Assembly: GCA_964200075.2 (NCBI GenBank)
Contig: CAXNAA020000372.1
Span: 1-21,944 of the forward strand
Direction of reading: 5' to 3'
Source: Sphacelaria rigidula
Taxonomy: Eukaryota; Phaeophyceae; Sphacelariales
Length of the DNA: 21,944 bases
Shown piece after piece: positions 11,301-20,468 of this stretch. The notes below the pieces were generated by a model that was not told the origin of the DNA, made no database searches, and saw nothing but the letters and a program-made list of their open reading frames with translations. Position 1 is the first letter of the stretch, and each line of letters begins with the position of its first letter. The position numbers were made by a program, and so were the translations under genes.

Positions 11301-12758
11301 TGAGCACCCAAGCACTCTTGCGAGCCATGCCTCGTTACTCATTAGTTTACGAGCTCTAGACCCGAGCAAAATATGCTCATGCTGTGCTGCTTTGGGGAAT
11401 GGATGTCATTCGTCGCATACCGAGAGAAAACGAAAAACAACACGCAAACCTGTCGTGAACATGATGTGCCCGGGAAGCATACGATATGCACATCAATCTA
11501 CAGCTCTTGTGCAAAACCCCGAGACTCGCCGTTGCTCAGCTTTCAATGGTACGCTTGGTTTTGTACATGAGGAGCTGCGACATTTTGCGTGTGCTGCTGG
11601 GACACAGCAAATTTCTGCTTCCCTACCGACTACGAGTATAACGACTGTACTGCATACTGCAGAAAAATAAATTACTACGACTTAGGATAGGCGGCCGAGC
11701 GTGTCACAGACCCAACCCTTGAGCCGCGCCTGAATTTTAACCAGCTTTTTATGTCTTCAAAGGGCACAAACTATGGTACACCACCACCAGTTGCGACACG
11801 AATCACTCAATCAACTGGGGCATTGTGGTGTTTGTTGCGTGGGATGACAAGAGTGTACTGGCTGGGCAGCTGGACTGTTCATTAAATGGTACATTCTGTT
11901 CAGCTGATGATGGGCAGGGTGGGCTAGGGCTGTTCAGTTTCAGTTGGTGTCAAATACGTTGTACGAGTAAGGCTTCACGGTCGTACTCCACACATTTCAA
12001 CGTATTCGCCCTACTACAGAGAAAAAAACTTCAAATCGCCGATATTTCGCTGGTGGACAGTGGGGTGAACTACTGTGTGGCGGGCACACGAGTATGACAT
12101 CATTGTTTTTGTCCGAGTTCAGACCTACAAATGTCCATTTCATACGTGATGACATAAGTGAACCGTGACTATTTTCTTACTTTTGTTTTTCTGGTCACAG
12201 TCTTATTCAATGAAAAATGGTTTTGCGCATGGAACTATAAGACAGGTGATTCCTCATTCCTCACAGACCGAAGGGTCACCCCGCGTTCGGTACAAACACA
12301 TGAGCGGGAAGGTACAGTCAGCCGCAACGTATTATACTACGACTGGTGGAACAAAGCGTTGTTGATGGCAACACATGCACATCATTGTGTTGCTTCCAAC
12401 TTGCAAGTCTCACCTTTTCCTTGTCCACACGGAGCACCATCGCCACTTCGTTACGGTTGACGCGGATAAGCTTGTTGATGGAGCGGATGCGCCGGCGGGA
12501 CAGCTCAGAGAGCAATATCATGCCTTCTATATCGTTGTACTCCAGCAACACCACATAAGCACCCATCTCCGCAATGTTCCTGACATTAACCATCACCACC
12601 TCCTCGATCTCCGGGTACTGTGCTTCATAAAACCTGCACTCCAACCTCTTGCGCTTTGCCTCTTCCTCCGCGTACACGCGTGCCGCGTCCAACGCCATCT
12701 CTGCCTTGCCCTGCACCGGAGGAACGGCTGGAACTGCGGACATCACGGGTGTCGCCAT
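8311..12758 (-). CDS. EIF2S1: Translation initiation factor eIF2 alpha subunit
   Basis: Alpha subunit of eIF2, the GTP-dependent complex that brings initiator Met-tRNA to the 40S subunit; phosphorylation of its conserved serine by stress kinases inhibits eIF2B and lowers initiation. Four exons: 12758-12414, 10246-9986, 9625-9338 and 8427-8311, with GTGAGA, GTGAGC and GTGCGT donors, CAG acceptors and all introns in phase 0 (2167, 360 and 910 bp). The product is 336 residues. Residues about 41-125 form the S1/OB domain with [16 protein letters not shown] and the phospho-site loop [13 protein letters not shown]. The serine equivalent to mammalian Ser51 is Ser87. The [13 protein letters not shown] motif spans exons 1 and 2 at residues 115-127. 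The helical domain follows, then the C-terminal alpha/beta domain ([23 protein letters not shown], and MAPK in exon 4) and a short acidic tail ending GDAPEDV. It is about 20 residues longer than the human protein because of an N-terminal extension of roughly 35 residues rich in Ala, Glu, Lys and Arg. The ATG context (AAGATGG) is good. It is transcribed divergently from the shikimate gene. Confidence 0.95.
8612..8705 (+). repeat. tRNA-like Pol III unit (SINE or tRNA pseudogene)
   Basis: TGGTCCAAGTGG at 8624-8635 fits the Pol III A box exactly. GGTGCGAATCC at 8675-8685 is a B box with one mismatch (T to G). A run of seven T at 8699-8705 would terminate Pol III. CCACAAC (8644-8650) and GTTGTGG (8669-8675) are complementary, but a standard cloverleaf with a paired acceptor and T stem cannot be drawn, so this is not a functional tRNA gene as read. 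It lies inside eIF2 alpha intron 3, antisense to that gene. Confidence 0.55.
10247..12413 (-). other. Large first intron of eIF2 alpha (2167 bp)
   Basis: Bounded by an AAG|GTGAGA donor and a TTCACCAG|G acceptor, it joins V-D-K-E-K to G-Y-I-D-L in the conserved S1 domain. I see no nested gene; the longest frame (129 codons at 11281-11670 +) has no motif. It contains no obvious tRNA-like or foldback element, unlike intron 3. Confidence 0.8.
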
Positions 12759-13564
12759 CTTCGTGCCGCTGCTGTTGTATATGAACGTGAGAGCACAGAA
12801 GAGGGCGGCAGCACGAGCAGCACGGACCAGTGCACGATGGCGTTTGAAGAAAGGATTTACTGAGAATCACCATAGTCGTACTGTGTCTGTCGCTGTGTAG
12901 CCTGTTGTCATCATATTATTCAAAAGAGAATTCAACGACATTTGACGAACGAAGGATCGAGACCGCTAGTATTTGTCGCAGATTCCATGGGCAACCTCAG
13001 TTCATACACAACATTCAAGGCATTCCGCAGCATGCGACGGCATGCGACTGTGTTGTCAACCTTAGAGGCTGCTGAATGTCAGTCCTTCCTGCTGCCCCGG
13101 CTGCTACAACGATGGGTTTCCTCAGCTTCCTCGGGTGACCTTGCATCTCGTGGCATATACCCACTCTTCGCTTACAATACAATCACCATAATTCTCACGA
13201 TATGAATGTCTGTGCAACGTCCAATCGAAGCTCACCTGACTTGAGGTCGAGACACCTCCACAAGAATGGTGCTCTTGATGGGTTGTACGGTTGCCCAGCC
13301 ACGAGCACTCCTCCGTGGAGGTGCTAGTGATTTCAGTCATTTTCCATCATTAAAAGGTTATTCTCCAATGCAACCTATCTTGTCCTGGCTCAACACTCAA
13401 CAACGCTGCTCTACGTGTTTGCGGCGCCCCAGGCTACTCTGGGGCAGTGATCATTCTCTCTCAGATCTCCAGTGCTTTTTTTATTCAAGTAAGCTTGGTG
13501 CTGGTTTTTCGGGCTGGAGGTTGAGTCTGGTGTGAGCCGAGTGTAACTTTACTGTGACAACGCC
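12759..13564. promoter_or_regulatory. Divergent intergenic region, likely shared promoter and 5' UTRs
   Basis: These 806 bp separate the start codons of eIF2 alpha (-) and the shikimate gene (+), so both promoters must lie here unless upstream non-coding exons extend further. I see no convincing TATA box. A nested hairpin is present at 13253-13323: CACCTCCAC pairs with GTGGAGGTG outside, and GTGCTC with GAGCAC inside. It lies about 240 bp before the shikimate ATG. Confidence 0.5.
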
Positions 13565-16500
13565 ATGCGAGTATGTCAAGCTGTGTGCATACTGGTAGGC
13601 TGGTCTGCGGTAGCAGCCTTCGTGCCCTCAGGCTCCAAGCTACATGCTCCCTTCTCCAAATACCTCTCATGCGTTGCTAGTGCTACTCCGGACTCTAGGA
13701 AACGGATTTCTGCCGCGCGAACATCGCAGAGCGGTACAGTTGAGCAAGCAACATGCACGTCAACAGCAACTTCAGCTGGTAGAAGAGCGGTTGCACCGAT
13801 TGTTCTAGTAGGCTCCGACAGTGTCGTCTTGGGCTCGTTCGCGCAACACCTGTCGGCCGACCGTAGTAGCTGTGCGGTTATCGACCTCAGCGAGATTGCC
13901 AAGCAGGACGGCCCACGGGCAGTGGAAAAACTACTCCACGGGACCAAAGACGAAGGGGTGCTCGTTTGCCCTGTTGATGCCTGCCTTGGGTACCCTGAGT
14001 TGAACATGCTGGTGAGCAACCATCCGTTGACTGTACAGCTGGCTGTTGAAGGGGAGGACGCAGCTGCAAGATCAATGTGCGAGAAATCCACCAAGTACAC
14101 AGTCGTCGTCGGCGCCCAGAGCCAGTCGAACGTAAGGGACGGTTATGCCTATGCCAAGGAAGATCTGGCGCGATTGGTAGCTTTTGCTCGTAAGCCCAAG
14201 CCTTCGAAAGAGGACATCGCTTTGGATATGGGCAAGAACACTTTCTTCCTGTCTCTCACGTTTCCAGACTTCACCCCGCACGTTGACCTACTGCCCGACC
14301 TCTCTGAAGCTGTAGATGCCATGGAGCTACGAGTAGACTTGCTAGCAGACCATGATCCCTATTCCGTGTTGAAACAGCTTTCAATCTTGCGGAGGCACAC
14401 GGGCTACCTCCCAGTTGTCTTCACGGTCCGGTCCAAGGGCCAGTGCGGCGCATTTCCAGACGACGCTGATGCGCTCTTCCGGCTAGCAAGGTGGGGCCTC
14501 CGTGCGGGCGCTGAGGTAATGGACGTGGAGGCTAACTGGCCCATGAGCTACAGGGAGGCTTTGATAGAGGAGGCTAGAAAGGGCTACCCGGGCGCAGTGA
14601 TGGTTGGTTCATATCATGTCGTGGGTAAGAAGACCACAGAGGAGCAAGCTCGCAAGCTGTTCGCGGAGTGCTATCATAGCGGCGCTGTGGATGCTGTCAA
14701 GGTTTGGTTTTGTCATGTGTAGATTTGCACTGGTATTTGGGAAAGATTGGGAACCTGGGATAATTTTTTTATCCACTTCAATGTCGTGCCGTGAGATCGT
14801 GTGTAGTGTGGAGCCTGCTACTCCCGTTCGCGGTTCCTGGTGTGTCAGGCGTATGTCACACGTGGTCCAGCTTGTGAACGTACAAGATACGCTGCATCAA
14901 AAAGCGTTCCTGTATGCAAAGCTTCGTTATGTTTGGATATCGTTTTATCTTTCGATGAGAGCGCACTACAGTATGGCATGTGCGCCCACACCGTTACACG
15001 CTTTAATCATCAGCGAGTCTGGTTGGGCATTGCATCGTTGGTCGAAGGTTTGTAGTTGCTGTCCCTGGTTCTACGGCCGGATATGTACCTCCCGTACCTG
15101 CTAATATCGGATATCGCCCCCCCTCCCCCCCCCCGCCCCGCCCCACGCACCTGACCTACCATGCCCTGTGCATGATGCGACGCACCCTAATCAGGTGGTG
15201 ACTACAGCCTACGAGGCAGATGACAACATCAGCGTGCACACTGCGGCCAAATCACTTGGCCTACCAGTGCCGTATATCGGCCTGTGCCTTACAGAGGCGG
15301 GGAAGCTGAGCCGAGTTCTCAACGAACGCTACACACCCGTCACTCACGAAAAACTGCCTTTCGTTGCCGCACCGGGACAATTATCGTCAGTAGAGATCAT
15401 GAGGCACCGCGCAGATCTCGGCCTTTGCCCACCTCGCTCTTTTTTCCTATTCGGTTCCCCGATATCAGCGTCTCCCAGCCCCAACATGCACAATGCCGCA
15501 TTCCGTAGGTGTGGTTTACCACACGAATATTCCTTGTGCGAAGGTGAAGACCCGGCTGTAATGGCAGCAGCGCTCGCCCGTCCCGATTTCGGTGGCGCTT
15601 CGGTCACCATCCCTCACAAGCAAAATGTGTTACCGTTGCTAGATGAAGTCAGCGAAGCAGCTGGGAAAATTGGGGCGGTGAACACGGTCATTGTGCTAAC
15701 ACACCCAGAAACTGGTGCCCGTCGGCTGATGGGTGACAACACCGATTGGCTGGGAATATTACGACCGGTGAAGGCTAGATTGGAGGCATCCGGATGGATA
15801 GAAGGGAGTGGAGGTGTTGCGCTCGTCGTTGGGGCTGGTGGAGCGGCGATGGGGGCGCTGTTTGCCATGCAGAAATTGGGGCTGGACGTTGTGGTGTATA
15901 ATCGGACGCCTGCTAAGGCGGAGGAGCTGGCAGGGCGGTTCGGAGGTGCCGCTGTGTCGGCGTTGGACTCTGATACGTTGCAGCAAGCGTGCGGCGTTTC
16001 TGATTTGGATGTAGTGGTGTCGACTATTCCTGCTTCTGCAGAATTTACGATGCCCGAGCACCTGCTAAAAAACAAGGTATGACCAAAGACAGCTGAGATA
16101 TGTTGGTACTTCTCGAATTGATGGTGAACTATTCGGGGGGTGGCGGGGGTGTCCTTTTCTGTGTGAGAGTGTACGCCGTTGTGAGGTACCGTATCCTTTG
16201 ACTCATTGTCATGTTGTGTATATTGCATGTGCATCATGGCACAGGGTGATTTGCAGCTAGTGCACCCAAAGTGTACAACTTACGTCCTGTCGCTGGGGAG
16301 GAAATTCGTAGCAGTTTGTTGTTTGAACGACACTCCCCATCGAAATAGTAGGGGGTGGATCCACACGTCTCCACAGGTGTATGCGTGGTTCCGTTCCATA
16401 TCCCGAAGACGGACTAGTTTTGCATTCGATGCATTATGTGAAAGCAAGCCTGGATGCAAGGCCACTGCAGCCGGGTAAGGACTCATATCCCTCACGTATG

Positions 16501-16742
16501 TTGCACTCTGCTCGATCGCTGTTCGTTCATGTTTTGTGATGCAGCCAGTAGTGTTCGATGCAGCCTACAAGCCAGCCTTGACGCCCCTGCTGGCGCAAGC
16601 GAAGGAAGCGCAATGTCCTTACGTGCAAGGAGCAGATATGCTAGTGGAGCAAGGCTTGGAGCAGTTTCATCTGTGGACTCAGCGGCGAGCCCCTAGAGAA
16701 GTCATGGAAGCCGCTGTTTTTGCCAAAGTTGACCGAATATGA
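13565..16742 (+). CDS. Plastid-targeted 3-dehydroquinate dehydratase/shikimate dehydrogenase, AROM-type
   Basis: Catalyses steps three and four of the shikimate pathway: 3-dehydroquinate to 3-dehydroshikimate, then NADPH-dependent reduction to shikimate. Exons 13565-14701, 15195-16076 and 16545-16742 (AAG|GTTTGG and AAG|GTATGA donors, CAG acceptors, phase 0 introns of 493 and 468 bp) give 738 residues. Residues 1-18 are a signal peptide and V-A-A-F-V-P (16-21) is an ASAFAP-like cleavage motif, so the product should enter a secondary plastid. Residues about 78-210 look like a decayed shikimate kinase (see findings). The type I dehydratase spans about 225-445 with Glu254, Arg256, Arg289, His351, Schiff-base Lys379, Ser418/Arg419 and Gln441 all present. 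Shikimate dehydrogenase spans about 460-738: FGSPISASPSPNMHN, GGASVTIPHK with Lys521, GAVNT, GDNTDW with Asp563, the GAGGA nucleotide loop (592-596) and N-R-T (615-617), which favours NADP. The sequence is closer to the C-terminal half of fungal AROM than to plant DHQ-SDH, by recall of motifs. Both enzymes appear intact. Confidence 0.95.
15117..15144 (+). repeat. C-rich tract in intron 1 of the shikimate gene
   Basis: An almost pure C run interrupted by single T and G, about 50-77 nt before the exon 2 acceptor at 15194/15195. It could serve as part of the polypyrimidine region, though it is further upstream than usual. Confidence 0.7.
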
Positions 16743-17719
16743 TTCGTTGAGATGTGTTGGCGGGAAATAGAATAAAATTAGTTTTGGTCGACCATCCTTG
16801 AAAAAATTGCCGGACTGCCATCGCAAAAGACTGGGAACAGAGATTATGAGCGGTCAAGGCTTGAACCTGCCCACTCGTCTTTACTCGCAGCATGCAGCAA
16901 ATTTTCCACTTGTATGTTGTATTTTTTACCTTTCTTTTCTTTTCATCTATTTATTTCTCCTTCTGTCTTAAGTCTACTCTGTTATTCTCTTCTGCCTTTT
17001 CTGCTTCTTTTTTTTCTTTAGCTAGTGCTTTAGTTTTGTTTGTCTCGGGTAAGCCTATCATGTACCACGGCTGGATTCCTTGGGGGTTCAGTTTAAGTGC
17101 GACAGTCAATCAATCAATCAAATATGGTGAATTGCAAATTAGCTCATGCACTACGAGGAATACGTGTCACTTCTACAGAAAGGTACACCTGTGAATCCAC
17201 TTCTCGTGGCCGGGAAAAACACTGGGGGAAAAGTTCGGGCGGTGACGTTCTCATGACAACCTGTCTCGATAAACCATTTCGAAGTCGGACCCTCAGGACC
17301 ACCAACTAGGCCCCTTCGAGGTCATCAGTGTATACTGTCGAACGTCACGAAATGATTTTCATTCTGGGATAATGTTTGATTCACGCTCGAAGTGTTACGC
17401 ACGTTGCGGAGATTCTGACATCGCAGCAGATTGTGTGTGTGTGTGTGTGTTGTCGTCCCATCTACTCTAGACGCCAGTCGGCACCTTCCGGTATATATGG
17501 GCGTATCAGCCGGGCTCACACCGGGGAAAGGCCAACACGGGAGTTTTTTTTTTCTTCGTTTTGGCACTTCACCTTCCTTCTGAGGTGCTTGCCTGCTTCT
17601 TTATCGCGAGAGACTTTCAGCAGTCCCTTTCCTTCGTCGACTTTCAAGTTAAATTTTGTGTATCCACGACTTGGTCGCCCTCCACTGTTGAGCACTGTGT
17701 GAGAAAAAATCCCAGACCG
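16743..17719. other. Downstream flank of the shikimate gene, T-rich, no gene seen
   Basis: AATAAA at about 16772-16777, some 30 nt after the stop codon, is a plausible polyadenylation signal. A T/C-rich segment follows (16905-17045), then a short TCAA repeat near 17107-17119. No supported coding region. Confidence 0.5.
17432..17450 (+). repeat. TG dinucleotide microsatellite
   Basis: About nine to ten TG units in a row, flanked by CAGCAGAT and TGTCGTCC. No coding context. Confidence 0.9.
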
Positions 17720-17797
17720 TGTGATCGTACCGAGATTCGAACCCACGACCCAAACTGTCAAAAGGTTTCGAGGTTACCAACTGAACCACCGGGGTGA
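17720..17797 (-). repeat. tRNA-derived SINE-like head
   Basis: On the minus strand, TGGTTCAGTTGG (17788-17777) fits the Pol III A box exactly. GGTTCGAATCT (17743-17733) fits the B box with one mismatch, at a tRNA-like distance. Four of five T-stem pairs form, but the acceptor stem does not, so this is a tRNA-derived element and not a tRNA gene. The element body, if any, would continue toward lower coordinates. Open frames across it read R-G-F-E-S-R, a known translation artefact of the tRNA T arm. Confidence 0.6.
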
Positions 17798-18038
17798 CCG
17801 CCTTCTGAAGGCATTGGCGAGAGCTGAAAACAAGCGCTTGCAGCGTAGAGGGATGTATTCCGCCTGGCATCCCGTCCGTGCGTTCGCAGGTCATGCCTGG
17901 GTAGCACATGTATCTTGTACGTCCAGGTGCGGGTACCGTACTTTACTATGCAGTACGGTAGTGTTGTGCTGTTGGAATATTTCTCTCTGCATGCAGAACA
18001 CAGAAGATTCAAATACTGTACTGCGAATGAAGGTCGGA

Positions 18039-18239
18039 AGGGCAGTCGAGTAGATTATACTCAATTGCGGGGTATTTTTGGAAGTCGTACTTTAAGTACA
18101 CAAAGTGGGAATGGGGTTTTAGGGATCGCCTTCCAGTAATGTTTTCGGTATGACTCCCAACACTACCCTAATTTGAGTACCTCAAGTACGTCTTTCAAAA
18201 ATACCCCGCAACCGAGTATACTTTACTCGACCTGCCCTT
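18039..18239. mobile_element. Short foldback (MITE-like) element
   Basis: The left arm begins AAGGGCAGTCGAGTA at 18039 and the right arm ends CTCGACCTGCCCTT at 18239. About 65 nt of each arm match as reverse complements with roughly nine substitutions and one single-base gap, including the shared core TTGCGGGGTATTTTTG. Similarity fades toward the centre. No clear target-site duplication is visible. Its sequence is unrelated to the 3549-3951 element. Confidence 0.75.
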
Positions 18240-19085
18240 GAAAAGTCGTGTATTTACGGCTACAGTGACACACGTGGTGGGCTGCGACGGAAAAAATAAA
18301 GAGATGACTAATAGGGTAAAGTTGGGTGAAGCCCTGTTAGCTTTCAAAGGATCAAACAAATTTCTTCATCCGTGTGTTGAGCCCATTATCATCTATCCTG
18401 TTATCTCGGATATCTCTACATTCTTGAGACATTTCGGACTCTGGGTTCGGACATCTCCGACAAGTTAGGCGGCTTGATTTTTCCTCCGACGCTTCACATT
18501 CGCTCAAGTCCGAACAATTTGGACCGCAACGCGGCACTTCGTAGGGGTGCCCTGTGTGTATACACTGTAGCACTCGCAAGAATTCGAGCGTCAAGAGCCT
18601 TGCCAGTATTACCCTGGGCCATGTCGGAGAGTAGAAGATGCCGTGGGTTGGCGAGAGTGGCATCTTCAGGCCGGCAAACGCAAGCCAACGACGAGATCAG
18701 CAGTGTGTCTGTGATATTACACGCCTGAAGTCCATAAGTACGCCACCCTCTGGGCCGTTTGGATATATCTCTATAACTTAATGACTTTTCCCAACAAAAA
18801 CCCAGATAATAATGGCCCTTGGGTTGCTTCTCATGGGTATGAGTATAATTTCCACCACAAATGCTTATTTTGGCAATTTGGCGACGATTTTTGCCGAAAA
18901 AAGTGGCTTGGCGGGTTGTAGCAGGTCGGAGAGGTTGGTTACACTATTCTAGAAAATCCCCGCGCATTTTCGCGATTTTTTGCGCGTCTCAGTTGACTTT
19001 TGGTCGCACTGCCCTAGCGATTTTTCAGTCAACTCCAGAAATTCAAGCTCTCCAAGGGGTGCCATATCTTCTAGTTCCAACACCA
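18240..19085. other. Intergenic, no gene seen
   Basis: The frames here are short and without motifs. I found no RNA gene or clear repeat. Confidence 0.5.
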
Positions 19086-19377
19086 CACACGCGGCCATTT
19101 GGCTACCTCCAAATTTCCTCCAGGTGGGTAAACTTTTTGAGCCTCCAGAGGAATTAAACGCCTCCGAAGGAATTTTTTTGTTCCCTCCAGAGGGATTGAA
19201 AGCCTCCGGAGGGCCGCGCATACCCCAAAATTTCTCCGGAGGAGTGCGCGGCCCTCCGGGTCGGTAGAGTCTGGTTTCCTCCAGAGGGATGGAGGGCCTC
19301 GGAAGGCTTGTTTTACCCCTGGAGGGCCGCGCATCCCTCCGGAGGCATTTTGGGGTGTAGCCGAATGGCCGCGTGTG
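19086..19377. mobile_element. Foldback element filled with CCTCCNGAGG palindromes
   Basis: The termini are inverted repeats of about 21 bp (CACACGCGGCCATTTGGCTAC at the left; its near reverse complement at 19357-19377, one difference). Inside are about nine imperfect copies of a CCTCC-N-GAGG palindrome, at about 19142, 19161, 19184, 19203, 19233, 19278, 19297, 19318 and 19335. A larger inverted pair is built on GGAGGGCCGCGCA (about 19208-19220) and TGCGCGGCCCTCC (19244-19256). Three GGGCCGCGC-type segments and repeated CCCCAAAAT pieces suggest growth by internal duplication. The apparent Pro/Gly-rich reading frames are translations of the repeat. Confidence 0.75.
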
Positions 19378-20468
19378 CACACCCATTCATTCATAGCCCA
19401 ACTTCGGCAGGGGAGGGGGGGGGAAGATGTAATTTACATACAATTAGGCTGCCAGACGTTGTCAGACACCTGGAAATGACTTTGATCCGCGTATCGAACG
19501 CAAATCTGAGCAAGGATTACACTCTTCGCGACACTTTGGTACGAGATGACTGCGAGTCAGAATGGTCGAGCTGATGTGGTGATTTTAAACCCCAGTCAGA
19601 TGCCTCGGCTTTGTATTTATTTCCCTGGAGACCGTACCGTACCCTATAGGGGGGCTGTACGGAAAGATGAACTCAAGTCAGTTATTTTTGTGCGTTGGGA
19701 CACTCGTGCAGCTAATGAGCGACTTGCAGAGACCTTCATACTAATTTATTAGTTTTCTTTGGACAATCTGTAGGATAGAATACCAAGACCAAAAAATGGG
19801 GGAAAGGGGGGGGGGAGAGGGAGATAGGTCATCATCGCACGACTGAGAGATATCGCACCTCTTGAGTTCTCCGAAAATACTCAAGAAAAGCTTATGGAAA
19901 GAACGGTAGGTTTTTGGATAAGACAAGAAATCGCCAAGTCTGGTCACAAAGTAAAACTGGATACACGAAGGATCGAGATAGTTTTCTGGAACCCTGTCGG
20001 AGAGTATATCAAAGTGGTTGCGAGGTGGCACACAACACCATGTCCCCTTTTGTGCAAAACTCCGCGCCAAACCGTCAAGATTGGCAATTTCGCAGAGATT
20101 TTTTTGATATCCGCGACCAGCGATGTTTTAACTCGGAGGCTTCGTGCACACCAAAATGGAAGCGCCCTCTCGCGTGACATTTGCCATATTTCACTTGATG
20201 CTGCAGTGTAGCTTAGTTTAATGTCTATCCTGATGTATTCGTCGGAAGTGAGGGTTTACAAAAATTGCCTCCCCCTGACCACACTGCAGGTAGCCGTAAA
20301 TAAAGCGCAGATATGCAATGCTACACAACTCATCGTTACAACCAATTTTGCAGCCGGACCTTTTGCAAGAAACCGAACAAGAGGAAGGAGCCCAGGGAGT
20401 ACGTGGTGCAGATCATCGGTCGATGAATGGAGGTACGCTACAGTCTATACTTGAGTTATTCGATCCTT
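19378..20468. other. Intergenic with a second copy of a dispersed repeat
   Basis: 19448-19580 is related to 4402-4484 (GCTGCCAGACGT followed by GAGTCAGA...TCGA-CTGATGTG), with about 50 nt of extra sequence in the middle. A G-rich purine tract is at 19797-19833. The part next to 20468 should hold the ESF2 3' UTR. No separate gene is supported. Confidence 0.45.

Noticed and set aside
11281-11670. Nested gene in eIF2 alpha intron 1
   Set aside because: A 129-codon frame without motif or splice context; several frames of this length are expected by chance.
13576-14100. 174-codon open frame on the minus strand
   Set aside because: Antisense shadow of exon 1 of the shikimate gene.
15614-16237. 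207-codon open frame on the minus strand
   Set aside because: It is antisense to exon 2 of the shikimate gene, whose plus-strand reading has clear catalytic motifs; the reverse frame shows none.
17720-17797. Functional tRNA gene
   Set aside because: The A and B boxes are good but the acceptor stem does not pair, so it is called a tRNA-derived repeat.
18949-19394. Pro/Gly-rich reading frames with repeated P-S-G-G blocks
   Set aside because: They are translations of the CCTCCNGAGG palindrome array and occur on both strands, so they reflect DNA repeats and not a protein.
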